Positions 34,500 through 44,149 of a stretch of DNA of 64,000 bases are shown piece by piece. Source of the DNA: Pokkaliibacter sp. MBI-7. Its GTDB lineage: Bacteria; Pseudomonadota; Gammaproteobacteria; Pseudomonadales; Balneatricaceae. The translations under genes were made by a program, and so were the position numbers. The DNA is taken from assembly GCF_029846635.1 (NCBI RefSeq), contig NZ_JARVTG010000002.1, positions 971,501 to 1,035,500 on the forward strand. The letters run 5' to 3'. The notes beneath the pieces are model-generated. The model was not told where the DNA came from, made no database searches, and saw only the letters and a list, made by a program, of their open reading frames with translations. Within the stretch, counting starts at the first letter, position 1. Each line of letters begins with the position of its first letter.

Positions 34500-35387
34500 A
34501 TGAACACCCTCAATGCCATGCAGTGCTTTTGCAGAATCGTTGACCTGGAAAGCTTTGCCAGTGCAGCCACCGATCTTGGTGTATCAACCGCACAGATCAG
34601 TAAGCAAATCAGCGCGCTGGAATCTCACCTCAAGGTACGCTTGCTTAACCGCACCACGCGCAGAGTCAGCCCGACTGAAATTGGCATGCTCTACTATGAA
34701 AAGTGCCAGCAGATTCTGACCGACCTCGGCGAGCTTGAGAGCATGATCGAGCAACAGGGCAAGGAACCGCAGGGTGTGCTGAAAATCAGTGCTCCCATTG
34801 ATTTCTCTACCATGTACCTGATGGATGTCTTTACCGCCTTTCAGCAGAGCCATCCGAAGATTCAGCTGGATATCAATCTCAGTGACCAGTTTGTCAGCCT
34901 GATTGATGAAGGGCTGGATGTCGCGATCCGTATTGGTGACTTGCCTGACTCAACGCTGGTTGCCAAACGTCTGAGTACCACCTATCTCAGCCACTATGCA
35001 GCTCCGCGCTACCTGCGTAAGCACGGCACCCCGCAAACCCTGGAGGAGCTGAGCGAGCATCAGACCTTACGTTATGTGATGAATGGCCGCGAATTCGGCG
35101 GTGCATTACAGAAGAGCCGATGGACCATGTCCTGCAATAATGGACGGGCGATGTGTGAAGCAGCAGCCCATGGTGCGGGCATTATCACCAAGCCCAATTT
35201 TATGGTGCTGTCCTATCTGCGCGAGGGATCACTGGTAGAAGTGTTGTCGCAGCACCGCCGGCCACCGGTGGGCATCTATGCCATCTACCAGCACCGTACG
35301 CATGTGCCTTGCAAGATTACGTACTTTGTCGATTTTCTGGCGGACTATTTCCGCGATCAGGATATCTGGAATCATCCTCCGGGCTAA
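34500..35387 (+). CDS. LysR-family transcriptional regulator
   Basis: A 295-residue regulator: N-terminal helix-turn-helix (FASAATDLGVSTAQISKQI, LNRTTRRVSPTEIG) and a substrate-binding domain (LKISAPIDFS ... LDVAIRIGDLPDSTLVAKRL). It belongs to the CrgA/PerR-like subgroup. It is convergent with the ECF sigma gene, 120 bp apart. The two genes share an upstream palindrome, so they may be controlled together. Effector molecule unknown. Confidence 0.9.
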   Translation: MNTLNAMQCFCRIVDLESFASAATDLGVSTAQISKQISALESHLKVRLLNRTTRRVSPTEIGMLYYEKCQQILTDLGELESMIEQQGKEPQGVLKISAPIDFSTMYLMDVFTAFQQSHPKIQLDINLSDQFVSLIDEGLDVAIRIGDLPDSTLVAKRLSTTYLSHYAAPRYLRKHGTPQTLEELSEHQTLRYVMNGREFGGALQKSRWTMSCNNGRAMCEAAAHGAGIITKPNFMVLSYLREGSLVEVLSQHRRPPVGIYAIYQHRTHVPCKITYFVDFLADYFRDQDIWNHPPG

Positions 35388-35507
35388 GCAGCACGGCTCA
35401 GTATACGTCGCGGGTACGAGCGCTCTGCCTGATGCCAGCGGCATAGAAGCCGTATACATCAGAGGCCAGCCTTGATAATGAGCGGATGGCCTCACTATAT
35501 CTCCCAT

Positions 35508-36059
35508 TTACATCTCCATATGCCGTTTCAGGCTCTGTCGTGCGCGCGACAGGCGTGAGCGGATAGTGCCAATCGGTACCCCAACATGGTCAGCGGTATC
35601 CTGATAGCTGTACTCAGCATCCACAATCAGTTGAAACATGGACTGGATGTCATCAGGTAAGGCATCCATGGCTGCGACAGCACGATCAAGCATCCGCTCA
35701 TGCTCGACCAGCATGCCGGGATCATCTTCGATTTCACTCTGTAGCTCTGACAAAAGCACGTCCGTCATTTCGTCCAGCTGCGGCTGACCATAGTGACGCT
35801 TGAAGTAATTACGGGTCAGGTTCACTGCGATACCAAACAGCCAGGTTTCCGGTTTTGAACCACCATTGAATCTGTCTTTACAGCGCATGGCCTCCAGATA
35901 GGTCAGCTGCAGTACATCTTCTGCATCTTCGCGGTTCCAGATACGCTTCTGGATAAAGCGCTTGAGCCGCTCATTCTGTGTACGACAAAGTGCTTCGATA
36001 TTGATGACTGCCGGACTCTCACTGGCAGTATTGACTGGCATCGCACTGATACTCTGCAT
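35508..36059 (-). CDS. ECF-type sigma factor, HrpL-like
   Basis: 183 residues from ATG 36059, which has AAGGGG six bases upstream; GTG 36083 is an alternative. Region 2: RLKRFIQKRIWNREDAEDVL, then TWLFGIAVNLTRNYFKRH. Region 4: LPDDIQSMFQLIVDAEYSYQ and VPIGTIRSRLSRARQSL. HrpL of Pseudomonas and Erwinia is an ECF factor of the same size, with DAED and a TWLFGIA-type segment. No anti-sigma gene follows, again as for HrpL. Perfect hrp-box promoters downstream of it and the effector genes beside it support the assignment. I have not aligned it, so a different ECF group remains possible. Confidence 0.8.
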   Translation of the reverse strand: MQSISAMPVNTASESPAVINIEALCRTQNERLKRFIQKRIWNREDAEDVLQLTYLEAMRCKDRFNGGSKPETWLFGIAVNLTRNYFKRHYGQPQLDEMTDVLLSELQSEIEDDPGMLVEHERMLDRAVAAMDALPDDIQSMFQLIVDAEYSYQDTADHVGVPIGTIRSRLSRARQSLKRHMEM

Positions 36060-36589
36060 ATCCATCCCCTTATAACCCTTCACTACGCAGTAGCTGCTGC
36101 AATTCGAAGTACGCTAAATCGATTTCATCTGAAACAAATTCCTATCAAATGCAATCGGCGGGTAAAGATATAGCAAAGAGAATTAATCAATATCAATTAA
36201 GAAAGAATATTAACCGTATAGTTAAAATCTATCCAAGACTCGCACAAAAACCAATTTAATTCTTATAAATCAACACCTTATAAACATTTACCATGTTCTT
36301 CGGAACCCTTACCAATTGTTTACATTTTGGAAATTAGCTATTAACAAGACGGCTTATTTTTGGATCAACAATATACGTAAAAACCGCCAACAATTAGTGT
36401 AGGACTATCCCTACAAAGAATATAAGAATTAATAGAGACAATACCCAACACCGATATAGCAATTTAGAAATCACAAATGACGAAATTGCAATATCAGCAC
36501 ATCGTGATATTCATTTTTGCTTGTGTCACTGCGCTGCGGTTCAGGCTCCGCCAGCTGGAACAACGGTGCAGATAAATGTGCAAAAAAAC
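36060..36589. other. AT-rich divergent control region between sigma factor and HrpW-like gene
   Basis: About 530 bp, markedly AT-rich from 36110 to 36500 compared with the flanking genes. It contains the 18-bp palindrome at 36398 and a GGAACC at 36300 that lacks the second half of an hrp box. No gene is seen. I looked for a sigma-54 promoter for the sigma gene and found no convincing match. Confidence 0.55.
36398..36415. promoter_or_regulatory. Palindrome TGTAGG-N6-CCTACA upstream of the sigma gene
   Basis: Identical arms and spacing to 34353-34370, about 340 bp upstream of the sigma start and 175 bp before the hrp box of the HrpW-like gene. Candidate site for a NarL/FixJ-class regulator, possibly a HrpY-type one since HrpY controls hrpL in Erwinia. 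That link is inference. Confidence 0.6.
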
Positions 36590-36617
36590 GGAACCACTGT
36601 AATGCCCTCACCACCCA
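36590..36617 (+). promoter_or_regulatory. Perfect hrp box, upstream of HrpW-like gene
   Basis: GGAACC (36590-36595), 15 bases, then CCACCCA (36611-36617): an exact match to the HrpL consensus GGAACC-N15/16-CCACNNA. It lies 121 bp before the ATG at 36739. Confidence 0.9.
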
Positions 36618-36738
36618 GCTTAGGCCTACGCCCGCTGCTCAAATAAGCCTCCCATGGCTTCATGCAGCATCTTCACGACAAGGTTTTTGCCGTCCGCTTT
36701 GTCAGTTAACGAACGTCGCTATGCTGAGGAAGAGCACC

Positions 36739-37911
36739 ATGATCAGCCTTGAAATACGCATACCCCTCTCCAACGACTGGCCCCAGTCGTCTTCCACCGG
36801 TTTAAACAGTGGTTCTCAAGCCAACGCGGGCAAACAACCCGATCAGACGGGTCAAAGCCAGGGTGATGACCCGCTCAGGCAACTGGTCATGGCGCTGATG
36901 CAGGCACTACAGGGTCTGGGACAGAACCAGTCAGGAGGCAACAGTAACTCGTCATCCCCGCAAGACCCGTTTAGCAGCCAGAGCAACAGCAACAATATGC
37001 TGCAGGATCTGGGTAAGGAATTGCTGAATAACTTGTTTAGCAGTAATGGCAATGGCAACCAGCTGTCTGATACGACCAAACCACTGAGCCGCGACGTCGG
37101 CAAGATGATGGACAACAACCCACAATCCTTTGGTAATCCCACCAGCCCGCAGACGCCCGCAGAAACAGGTAAAGGCGGAGGCTACAGTCAGGGAGACACC
37201 AGCAAGTCAGACAGCAGCCCGGCGTCTTCCCCTACCACCAGCAACGGCGAATCGACCGTCACTAATAACAGCTCCACCAGTTCCAGCACAGGCGCCAGCA
37301 ATGTTGCCACCGCTATGTTCCCCAAAGCCTCCTCCAATCCCATCGTGCTGGATGAACCCATCGTCGTGAAAGCCGGCGAAACCTTTAATGGCGATGGTCA
37401 GACCTACACCGCCAGTAGCAAACTGGGTGATGGTGGCCAGTCAGAAAATCAGAAGCCGCTGTTTATTCTCGAAGATGGAGCAAAGCTGGAGAACGTGATT
37501 ATTGGTAATAACGGCGCAGACGGTATTCATACCAAGGGTGATGCCAAACTGGACAAAGTTCACTGGACCAATGTCGGCGAAGATGCTCTGACGATGAAAG
37601 GCAGCGGTACGGTCGAAATTTCCAACAGCAGTGCCAAAGGTGCCGCCGACAAGATCTTCCAGCTCAACGCCCCGGGCACCCTGAAGCTCGACAATGTGCA
37701 GGCAGATGATTTTGGCAAGCTAGTACGCACTAACGGTGGTCAGCAAGGCGACTGGGATATCTATCTCAACAACGTCACCGCCACCAACGGCAAGGTTAAC
37801 CTGCTACAGAGTGATAGCAACGCGGTCAAGGTACACGCCAACAACGTCAAGACCGAGAATGTCAAAGAGCTGTATGTCATACCCAAGTCCGGCACACTGG
37901 ACATTTCCTGA
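36739..37911 (+). CDS. hrpW: HrpW-like harpin with pectate lyase domain
   Basis: 390 residues from ATG 36739, which follows GAGGA by 8 bases; longer frames upstream run into the hrp-box region. Residues 1-198 are Gly/Ser/Asn/Gln-rich, without cysteine, with a leucine-rich amphipathic segment (LRQLVMALMQALQGLGQ), as in harpins. Residues about 199-390 form a family-3 pectate lyase domain (IIGNNGADGIHTKG, VHWTNVGEDALTMKG, DKIFQLNAPGTLKL). HrpW proteins are secreted by the type III pathway, bind pectate in the plant wall and assist effector delivery. The two AvrE genes follow, as in conserved effector loci. Confidence 0.87.
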   Translation: MISLEIRIPLSNDWPQSSSTGLNSGSQANAGKQPDQTGQSQGDDPLRQLVMALMQALQGLGQNQSGGNSNSSSPQDPFSSQSNSNNMLQDLGKELLNNLFSSNGNGNQLSDTTKPLSRDVGKMMDNNPQSFGNPTSPQTPAETGKGGGYSQGDTSKSDSSPASSPTTSNGESTVTNNSSTSSSTGASNVATAMFPKASSNPIVLDEPIVVKAGETFNGDGQTYTASSKLGDGGQSENQKPLFILEDGAKLENVIIGNNGADGIHTKGDAKLDKVHWTNVGEDALTMKGSGTVEISNSSAKGAADKIFQLNAPGTLKLDNVQADDFGKLVRTNGGQQGDWDIYLNNVTATNGKVNLLQSDSNAVKVHANNVKTENVKELYVIPKSGTLDIS

Positions 37912-37931
37912 TTGCTCCTTATTTTTCACGC

Positions 37932-37977
37932 AACCGGATGGCTTACCGCGTCACTAAGACTCTGTAAGCGTCCGGTT
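37932..37977 (+). other. Long two-step stem-loop between HrpW-like and first AvrE gene
   Basis: AACCGGA pairs with TCCGGTT (37971-37977), and GCTTAC with GTAAGC (37964-37969), separated by a small internal loop, with a 17-base apical loop. No T-run follows, so transcription probably continues into the AvrE gene. No promoter was seen for that gene. An RNA stability or processing role is possible. Confidence 0.6.
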
Positions 37978-38032
37978 AGAGGCGTTTGCTGATTAAAAAT
38001 GCCACAAGAGCATGGGCATCAACATATAACGG

Positions 38033-41000
38033 ATGACACTGAACATGAGTACAAGAATCCCTGGCAGTTCCAGTCATGAAATCCACGGTATCCACAACAG
38101 CAATCAGCATCAGCATCCAGTTGCACTGCGTCAGGGCAGTAACAGCAGCACTCAGGGAATGGCCATCAGTCTGGCCCGGGAAGGCAGCGAGGCTACACTG
38201 CCGGCACAGCTCCATCAGCGAACAGAATCGAGTGATGGTCAGCCCGTTGGCAAACAGAAGCACAAGAAGGCTGGCTTTCTGAAAGGCAAGTTTGGTTTTG
38301 GTAAGAAAAATGAGGCCAGCAGCAGCGCCAGACAGTCGGCTCAGCTGCGTGCCGGGACTCACCCCGTCAGTAGTGATGTCAATTTGTCGGAACAGGCTCA
38401 GGCGCTGCTACGTAATCCGCCGGCAGAGCAGCATAAATCAAGCAAGTCCTTCACCTCCAAACTGATGCATGGCATGGGCCTTGGGCATCACAAAAAATCG
38501 GAAGCGAAGACGCATGGCGAGTCTTCGCCTCCACCTGTCAGACAGGCCCATCACTACCCTCCCAACTCACTGCTGGTCAGAATGATTGAAGAAGATCAGC
38601 TGGGATATGAGCCTGTATCAGATACCTTTAAAGGGCAGCAGTCTGACAAACGGTCCACCATGCGCAATCGTGTACTGAGTTCTGCTCTGGACACGCCCGG
38701 TTCCAGCAACTCAGCCTCCCAGCTACAAGGCCCGCCCACCCGGACAGAAGAAGCCGAAGACCCGGAGGTACAGCAAGCCCTTGATGCCATGCGTGCCCGC
38801 GGCCCATCGGCCTTTGCCACTGAGGATGTCTTTCATATCTCCGACGACTCAGCGTCGGATTCTGGCTCTGAGGTTGAAGATCCGGAGGTGCAGCAGGCGC
38901 TGGATGCCATGCTTGCCCGTGGGCCTTCCGCTTTTGCCACTGAGGATGTGTTTCAGCTTCCTGTCGAGCCAGAAGCCGATGAGGCAGATGATGATGCCGA
39001 TGTGCAGGCTGCTTTAGCGGCTCTGCAACAACGCGGAGCCAGTGCGTTTGAAAAAGCCAAGCCCAAGGTCGATATTCTTGAGTCGATTCCCGAGGGAGAC
39101 AACGAGGGACTGGATGACGATGCCATACCATCCCGACAAACCTCATTTAATTCCGCAACGTCGACACACAGCCACTTATCCGACATTGAACAGACAGGCA
39201 CAGCATCCCCTCCCAGCCAACGTCCCGGCAAGGAACCCGTATCCAGCCCGGTGCTGGAACCGCTTCCGTTTCGGCCGGATCCGCTGATTATGCATCGAGG
39301 TGAGAGTTCACAGTCTCCGGAGACACCCCCGAACAGTCCGCCAGGTTCAAACTCCTCAAGCAGCAGTCAGTCATCCTTACCCTCGTTTACTGTTACAGAA
39401 GCCATCCAGCCGCCACAGATGCAGCTCATCAATGGCAAACTGGCGGTGGACAAAGAGGCCTCCCCTCATCTCGCCACCCTGCTGCAACAGACGCTGGGGC
39501 GTCCGTTCCAGACCTATGCGGCTCATGAAAGCCGCAATCAGGGCCATGATCAGTTGCTTCTGGACAGGCAGGGCAAGGTATTTCAACTCAGCACTGATGT
39601 GCATACCGGGTTTATCGCCCTGCATAGCTCCACGCCAGTCATGAAAACCGATACGCCTCCAGCATCCCTTCACGACCATCTGTGTGAAACAGGCCATGCG
39701 CCTGCCGATTCGAGCATTCTCGCCCAGGCAACGGGTATTCATGCCGATGCCAACGGCAACCACTGGCGTATACACGAAGGTGAGCTGTACAAGCTGACAG
39801 GGCTGGAGCTCTGGAAAGAAGACCAGAGCGGCGTAAAAGCGCTCAACGCCGGTGCGGATCAGGGAGTCTACGGCATCAAGGATGGTAACAAGCTGCTCAA
39901 ACTTGACTCCGAGCAAAGCAGCTTCACTACCGAAAGCCCGATCAGTGCCTTCAGCGTTAACAAACAGGGTGAAACAGCACTCCTGCTGAAAGGTGCTGGG
40001 GAACTCTCATCCGGTGGCATTCCTGCCACCATCTGCCTGCTGCCCTCGCTCTCGGCCAACATTGAAGACGCCCGCGATTTACAGCCACGCTATGCCGGGG
40101 GACTCGATCTCGTTGGCCGACAGGACAATGAACCGGCCAGTCTGACCAGCATCGCTCTGCACGGCAAGGACGTGTTCGCTGTTGATAATGAAAACCGTCT
40201 GCTCAAAGCCAGCGTGCCGCCCGACGGGCAAACCGAGCTGCGCTTCAGTACCTTGCCACAACATGAACTGCAGAATGCGTTTGGCAAGGATGTGCAGTTT
40301 GAAGGCTTTACCCACGACAACAACGGCGAACTGCATGCGCTGGTCAAGGACCATGGTAAACAGCGTCACGCCTGCCCGCTGAACGACTCCGGCAAATCCT
40401 TCAAACCCGGCTGGAACCTCTCCGATGTGCTGCATATCGACAATAGTCTGGGCCTGAGCAAGGTTGAACCCGGTCTGCTGGAGGCCCACCTGCGTACTCA
40501 GGAACAGGACTTCGGCAAGAATGGCACCCTCGCCACTCACGACGGCGCGCTCTACTTCAAGGATAAACTCACTCAGGAGTGGACCAAGGCTGCTGACAAT
40601 GTTGAAGACTTACAGCGAGGCCTCGATGGGCAACCCTATGCCCTGCAGGGTGGCAAGCTGAAAAAGATCACTATCGATGAAAACAGCAGCAGCATCCGTT
40701 TTGGCACCGACAACGTCTTTTCTCTCACTAAAACCCGTGGCAACCCTGCGCTGGGCGGTGGCCCCAAAGGCGTGCCGGACGGCGATATCAAGACTGCGGC
40801 GGTGCTCAACAGTTATCAGGCCGTCACCCTGACTCATGCTGGTGAACTCAAGTTCAGTTCGGTTCGCCCCAACACCAGCCGTGCCATGCACCCTGATGTG
40901 CCCATCCACCAGAACGGCTTGCAGGGCGAAATAACGCACCTGCAGGTGGATAAAGACCACACCCTGTTTGCGCTGACCGACGAAGGCAAACTGTTCCGTC

Positions 41001-44000
41001 TGCCTGCGGAAGCCTGGATGAGCCCCAAGAGCAGCAAGCTGAACGGCGAATGGCGCGAAGTCCGGCACCGTGAACTGCCCGAAGAACTGCACGGCGCCAA
41101 ACTGTCCATGAGCGAACAGCACGATTTGCAGGTGGTGACGGCCAATGGCCAGAAGCTGCGCCACAGCGCCGATGGCTGGCAGCGTCAGCCGCCACAGCCA
41201 GCGGCCGAAGGGGCGACCAGCCGTGACAAGTTATTCGATAACCTGGCGCTGGCCACCAAAGGCATGAAGTTTGGATCAACCGGAGCCAACTACGTAGTAA
41301 CCGCTCAGGTGGGTGGCGTACTGGGTATGGAAACCAACAAGATCAGTAGTAAGTTTACCGACCGCCTGAAAGCGCATGTCTTCAAGCCCAGCCTGGAAAT
41401 CCCTCGCCCCCTCAAGACTGCGGGCAACTACGTGCAGCATCAGTGGCAGGGGCGTGAAGGTCTGAAGCCGCTGTACGAGCAGGAACATGCGCTGTTCAAG
41501 GAACTTGAAGCCAACAATACCCTGCTCAAATCAGGCCTCGCTCCCGAGCGCGAAAAGATGGATATCAAGACCCGTCTGGAGCGACTGGATCTGGGCGAAG
41601 CCGGTCAGGCGTTACAGTCAGAAATCGAATCACTGCGCAACGAGCTGGAGCTGAGTGCTGAGCGTCAGCTGATCAAACTGGGTAAACATCAGGGTGTGCT
41701 GGATGCAGGCGGTGAGCTAAAGCTTGACTACAAACCATCGAAATTCAAAGACTTCAAACAGAGCTTCAACCCCAACCGCTCCGGCCACTCCCTGAGTGCC
41801 GAAGTGCTTAACACCTGGAAGCACGCCCCCGCCTCCGCCGACAGTAATGTCGGGCATCTGCTGAAAGCCTTTACCGATCTCAACGTCAACATGAGCCATC
41901 AGAAGACCGAGATCATGATGGGCCGCCAGCGTGACCCCAGTGACAGGATGGCACTGGTCAAATCACGACTGGTACTCGACACCCTGATGCTGCAGAAGCT
42001 CGACAAGCTGATCGACAAGGCTGAGTTGCTGTCAGGCAAGCAACCCGACGCCGGCCAGCTGGCCACCCTCAGGCATGATCTCAATCAGCTGCGCGATGAC
42101 CAGTACGAGAAGAATCAGGTCAAGCATCTTACCGACCGCGGCATGCTCAGTCATAAGGATGTGGAAGGCATGTATGACTCAGCCAAAGTCATGATCAGTG
42201 CTTTCAGCCATGAAGATCACGGCATCAACCTGATTGCCCGTGCCGTCACCCAGACTAAAGATCAGCAGCAGCTGAATCAGGAAATGAAGGGCATGCTGCA
42301 CTCCCTCAAGCCGATGGATGACGTGATTTTCACCCGCAGCTACAACACCAATGCCTCGGCCAGTGTGATTCCCCATTCCCTGCAGGGTAAAGCCGTCGAC
42401 ATCTTCCCCGGTGCCGGTGCGGAGCAGAAGCGCAACTACAATCTTGAGTTTTATGGGCTGGATGACGGGGTTGAGGTCACCATCAGCCGCAACCTGGGCC
42501 CGACCTTCAACGGCAATATCGGTATCAGCAAAAATGCCCTGCCGGCAATCACCGGGCAGGAAAGCAACAACAAACCGGTCAACGTCAACGAGCATCACAT
42601 GACTTTCAAACCCGATCTGGTGGCAGGTGCAGGATTAACCTTAGCACTAGGTCGAGCCCAGCATAATGAGTTTATCTTCAACGTGCGTGGCAAGGACATC
42701 GACGCCTTTGTCGATGGCCTGACCAGCGGCAAGATTACGCCCGATGAGCTGTTCAACAAGGGCATGGAGCACGTCACCATGCACGGTACCAAGACCAATT
42801 TCAGTATTGATCTGGGACTTAACTTCACCGCCCGTGCCCGACTGGACCTGACCGACAAGGATGGCAATCCTACCGTGGGTGTGCGTCTGGGTGGTGGCCT
42901 GACGGGAGGGTTCAATCTGGTCTCCGTCAATAAGGACGAACTGAAATATGAAGGGCTGGATAAAGCCAAACATCGCACCAATGACAAGAGCGGTGTGCTG
43001 AACAGCGCCAACGCGGGCTTCGACCTGGCAGCGACGCTGGGCTTTATTGAAGGTTTTACGACTGGCCACACGACCACTACCTCCACCGACCCGGATACCG
43101 GGGAAAGCACTACAACCACCAAGGATCAGCAGACGACGCTATCGTCCTTTGCCAACCTGCGTACCGCTGCAGCGGTAGCAGTAGACAATGGCGTCAAAGT
43201 ACGTGGCGAGGTGCAGTCGAAAAAGGCCGATGCCGTCACCTCCGGCACCATGGACAAGCTGTTCAGCGGTCTGGCCGGCGCATTCAAAGATGCCGCCAGT
43301 CAGGAAGTCGTGAATGTCGCCAGAGAGATGACCGATATCAAACAGCAGTTACAGCTGCTAAAGAACCACTTCGTCGAGTCTGGCGTGGTCACCCATACCA
43401 ATGACGAGCAGTACGCGGCACTCAGCAGCATCGGCGCAACCGAAACTCAGCATGAAGCAGCTACCAACAAGACCGATGTGATGACCGTGGCCAAGGCCGT
43501 GGTGGCTCACTACAACACCCGGCATCTGGACCACGGCGGTGTGCTCAATATGCTGACGGCAGCGGTTGCACCATCTCGTAAGGATGCACTGGCCAGTCAG
43601 GTCAGCCAGATGATGAAAGATGACCCCGCCTTTGCCGGAGTGCTCAATGACATCCGCAATCGCCCCAACTGCTACACCTGGGTCACTCTGGAGCTGAAGG
43701 ACGAGCCACGGATGAAGCTGGAGGCTGACTTTATCAAAGGCAAGGCCGGCCTCGATCAGGTCAAGCAGGCGCTGGAGAACCCGGAGAACCGCCGTATTAA
43801 ATCCATCACCATTTTTGAAACAGGCCAGCATAAGGAAGGCTTTACCACACCGACACTGTTCGTCGGAGGGTCAAGCAGTGCCAACGTCTATATGGAGCGT
43901 GCCGCAGGTACCATTAACTTTAAATACGGTGCCGATCAGGACATTCCGCGTAGTTACACGCTGGCCGGTCAGGTGACGACCCCTGACCAGGAGCTGGTCA

Positions 44001-44050
44001 GCGCCATGAGTGGACTGAAGAACGAAGGACTGGAAGTGCGCAATCACTAA
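38033..44050 (+). CDS. AvrE/DspE-family type III effector, first copy
   Basis: A 2005-residue protein (ATG 38045 is an alternative start). Residues 1-460 are low-complexity and disordered, with three acidic repeats at about 242-340. Residues about 460-1080 show propeller-like repeats (SINGKLAVDKEASPHLATLL, GIKDGNKLLKLD, LKKITIDE). The core VQHQWQGREGLKPLYEQEHA with WxxxE at Trp1138 is the AvrE/DspE signature. It ends LKNEGLEVRNH, near the LKKEG membrane-retention motif of AvrE. Known AvrE proteins form water- and solute-permeable channels in plant membranes, causing water soaking. No own hrp box is seen, so it is probably co-transcribed with the HrpW-like gene. Confidence 0.88.
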   Translation: MTLNMSTRIPGSSSHEIHGIHNSNQHQHPVALRQGSNSSTQGMAISLAREGSEATLPAQLHQRTESSDGQPVGKQKHKKAGFLKGKFGFGKKNEASSSARQSAQLRAGTHPVSSDVNLSEQAQALLRNPPAEQHKSSKSFTSKLMHGMGLGHHKKSEAKTHGESSPPPVRQAHHYPPNSLLVRMIEEDQLGYEPVSDTFKGQQSDKRSTMRNRVLSSALDTPGSSNSASQLQGPPTRTEEAEDPEVQQALDAMRARGPSAFATEDVFHISDDSASDSGSEVEDPEVQQALDAMLARGPSAFATEDVFQLPVEPEADEADDDADVQAALAALQQRGASAFEKAKPKVDILESIPEGDNEGLDDDAIPSRQTSFNSATSTHSHLSDIEQTGTASPPSQRPGKEPVSSPVLEPLPFRPDPLIMHRGESSQSPETPPNSPPGSNSSSSSQSSLPSFTVTEAIQPPQMQLINGKLAVDKEASPHLATLLQQTLGRPFQTYAAHESRNQGHDQLLLDRQGKVFQLSTDVHTGFIALHSSTPVMKTDTPPASLHDHLCETGHAPADSSILAQATGIHADANGNHWRIHEGELYKLTGLELWKEDQSGVKALNAGADQGVYGIKDGNKLLKLDSEQSSFTTESPISAFSVNKQGETALLLKGAGELSSGGIPATICLLPSLSANIEDARDLQPRYAGGLDLVGRQDNEPASLTSIALHGKDVFAVDNENRLLKASVPPDGQTELRFSTLPQHELQNAFGKDVQFEGFTHDNNGELHALVKDHGKQRHACPLNDSGKSFKPGWNLSDVLHIDNSLGLSKVEPGLLEAHLRTQEQDFGKNGTLATHDGALYFKDKLTQEWTKAADNVEDLQRGLDGQPYALQGGKLKKITIDENSSSIRFGTDNVFSLTKTRGNPALGGGPKGVPDGDIKTAAVLNSYQAVTLTHAGELKFSSVRPNTSRAMHPDVPIHQNGLQGEITHLQVDKDHTLFALTDEGKLFRLPAEAWMSPKSSKLNGEWREVRHRELPEELHGAKLSMSEQHDLQVVTANGQKLRHSADGWQRQPPQPAAEGATSRDKLFDNLALATKGMKFGSTGANYVVTAQVGGVLGMETNKISSKFTDRLKAHVFKPSLEIPRPLKTAGNYVQHQWQGREGLKPLYEQEHALFKELEANNTLLKSGLAPEREKMDIKTRLERLDLGEAGQALQSEIESLRNELELSAERQLIKLGKHQGVLDAGGELKLDYKPSKFKDFKQSFNPNRSGHSLSAEVLNTWKHAPASADSNVGHLLKAFTDLNVNMSHQKTEIMMGRQRDPSDRMALVKSRLVLDTLMLQKLDKLIDKAELLSGKQPDAGQLATLRHDLNQLRDDQYEKNQVKHLTDRGMLSHKDVEGMYDSAKVMISAFSHEDHGINLIARAVTQTKDQQQLNQEMKGMLHSLKPMDDVIFTRSYNTNASASVIPHSLQGKAVDIFPGAGAEQKRNYNLEFYGLDDGVEVTISRNLGPTFNGNIGISKNALPAITGQESNNKPVNVNEHHMTFKPDLVAGAGLTLALGRAQHNEFIFNVRGKDIDAFVDGLTSGKITPDELFNKGMEHVTMHGTKTNFSIDLGLNFTARARLDLTDKDGNPTVGVRLGGGLTGGFNLVSVNKDELKYEGLDKAKHRTNDKSGVLNSANAGFDLAATLGFIEGFTTGHTTTTSTDPDTGESTTTTKDQQTTLSSFANLRTAAAVAVDNGVKVRGEVQSKKADAVTSGTMDKLFSGLAGAFKDAASQEVVNVAREMTDIKQQLQLLKNHFVESGVVTHTNDEQYAALSSIGATETQHEAATNKTDVMTVAKAVVAHYNTRHLDHGGVLNMLTAAVAPSRKDALASQVSQMMKDDPAFAGVLNDIRNRPNCYTWVTLELKDEPRMKLEADFIKGKAGLDQVKQALENPENRRIKSITIFETGQHKEGFTTPTLFVGGSSSANVYMERAAGTINFKYGADQDIPRSYTLAGQVTTPDQELVSAMSGLKNEGLEVRNH
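38756..39053 (+). repeat. Three in-frame acidic repeats in first AvrE protein
   Basis: Units of about 40, 38 and 21 codons beginning at 38756, 38876 and about 38990. Each encodes EDPEVQQALDAM-x-ARGPSAF or a close variant, the first two continuing ATEDVF. The second AvrE protein lacks them, which explains part of the length difference. Confidence 0.85.
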
Positions 44051-44069
44051 GAGCCATAACAACAGGCAG

Positions 44070-44098
44070 GATGACAGCAGCACCGGCTGTCATCTTTT
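44070..44098 (+). terminator. Rho-independent terminator after first AvrE gene
   Basis: GATGACAGC and GCTGTCATC form a 9-bp stem with a 7-base loop, followed by TTTT. The next hrp box starts 24 bp further on, so the second AvrE gene is a separate transcription unit. Confidence 0.85.
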
Positions 44099-44121
44099 CG
44101 TCATCAAATCGACATATATGC

Positions 44122-44149
44122 GGAACCGTGCATCGGCGGCGACCACCCA
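44122..44149 (+). promoter_or_regulatory. Perfect hrp box, upstream of second AvrE gene
   Basis: GGAACC (44122-44127), 15 bases, then CCACCCA (44143-44149). The gene starts about 240 bp downstream. The long leader contains no convincing small gene. Confidence 0.9.

Noticed and set aside
36300..36340. GGAACC at about 36300 as a further hrp box
   Set aside because: No CCAC element at 15-16 bases downstream.
36517..36738. N-terminal extension of the HrpW-like protein to 36517
   Set aside because: It would start upstream of the hrp box; ATG 36739 has a proper ribosome-binding site.
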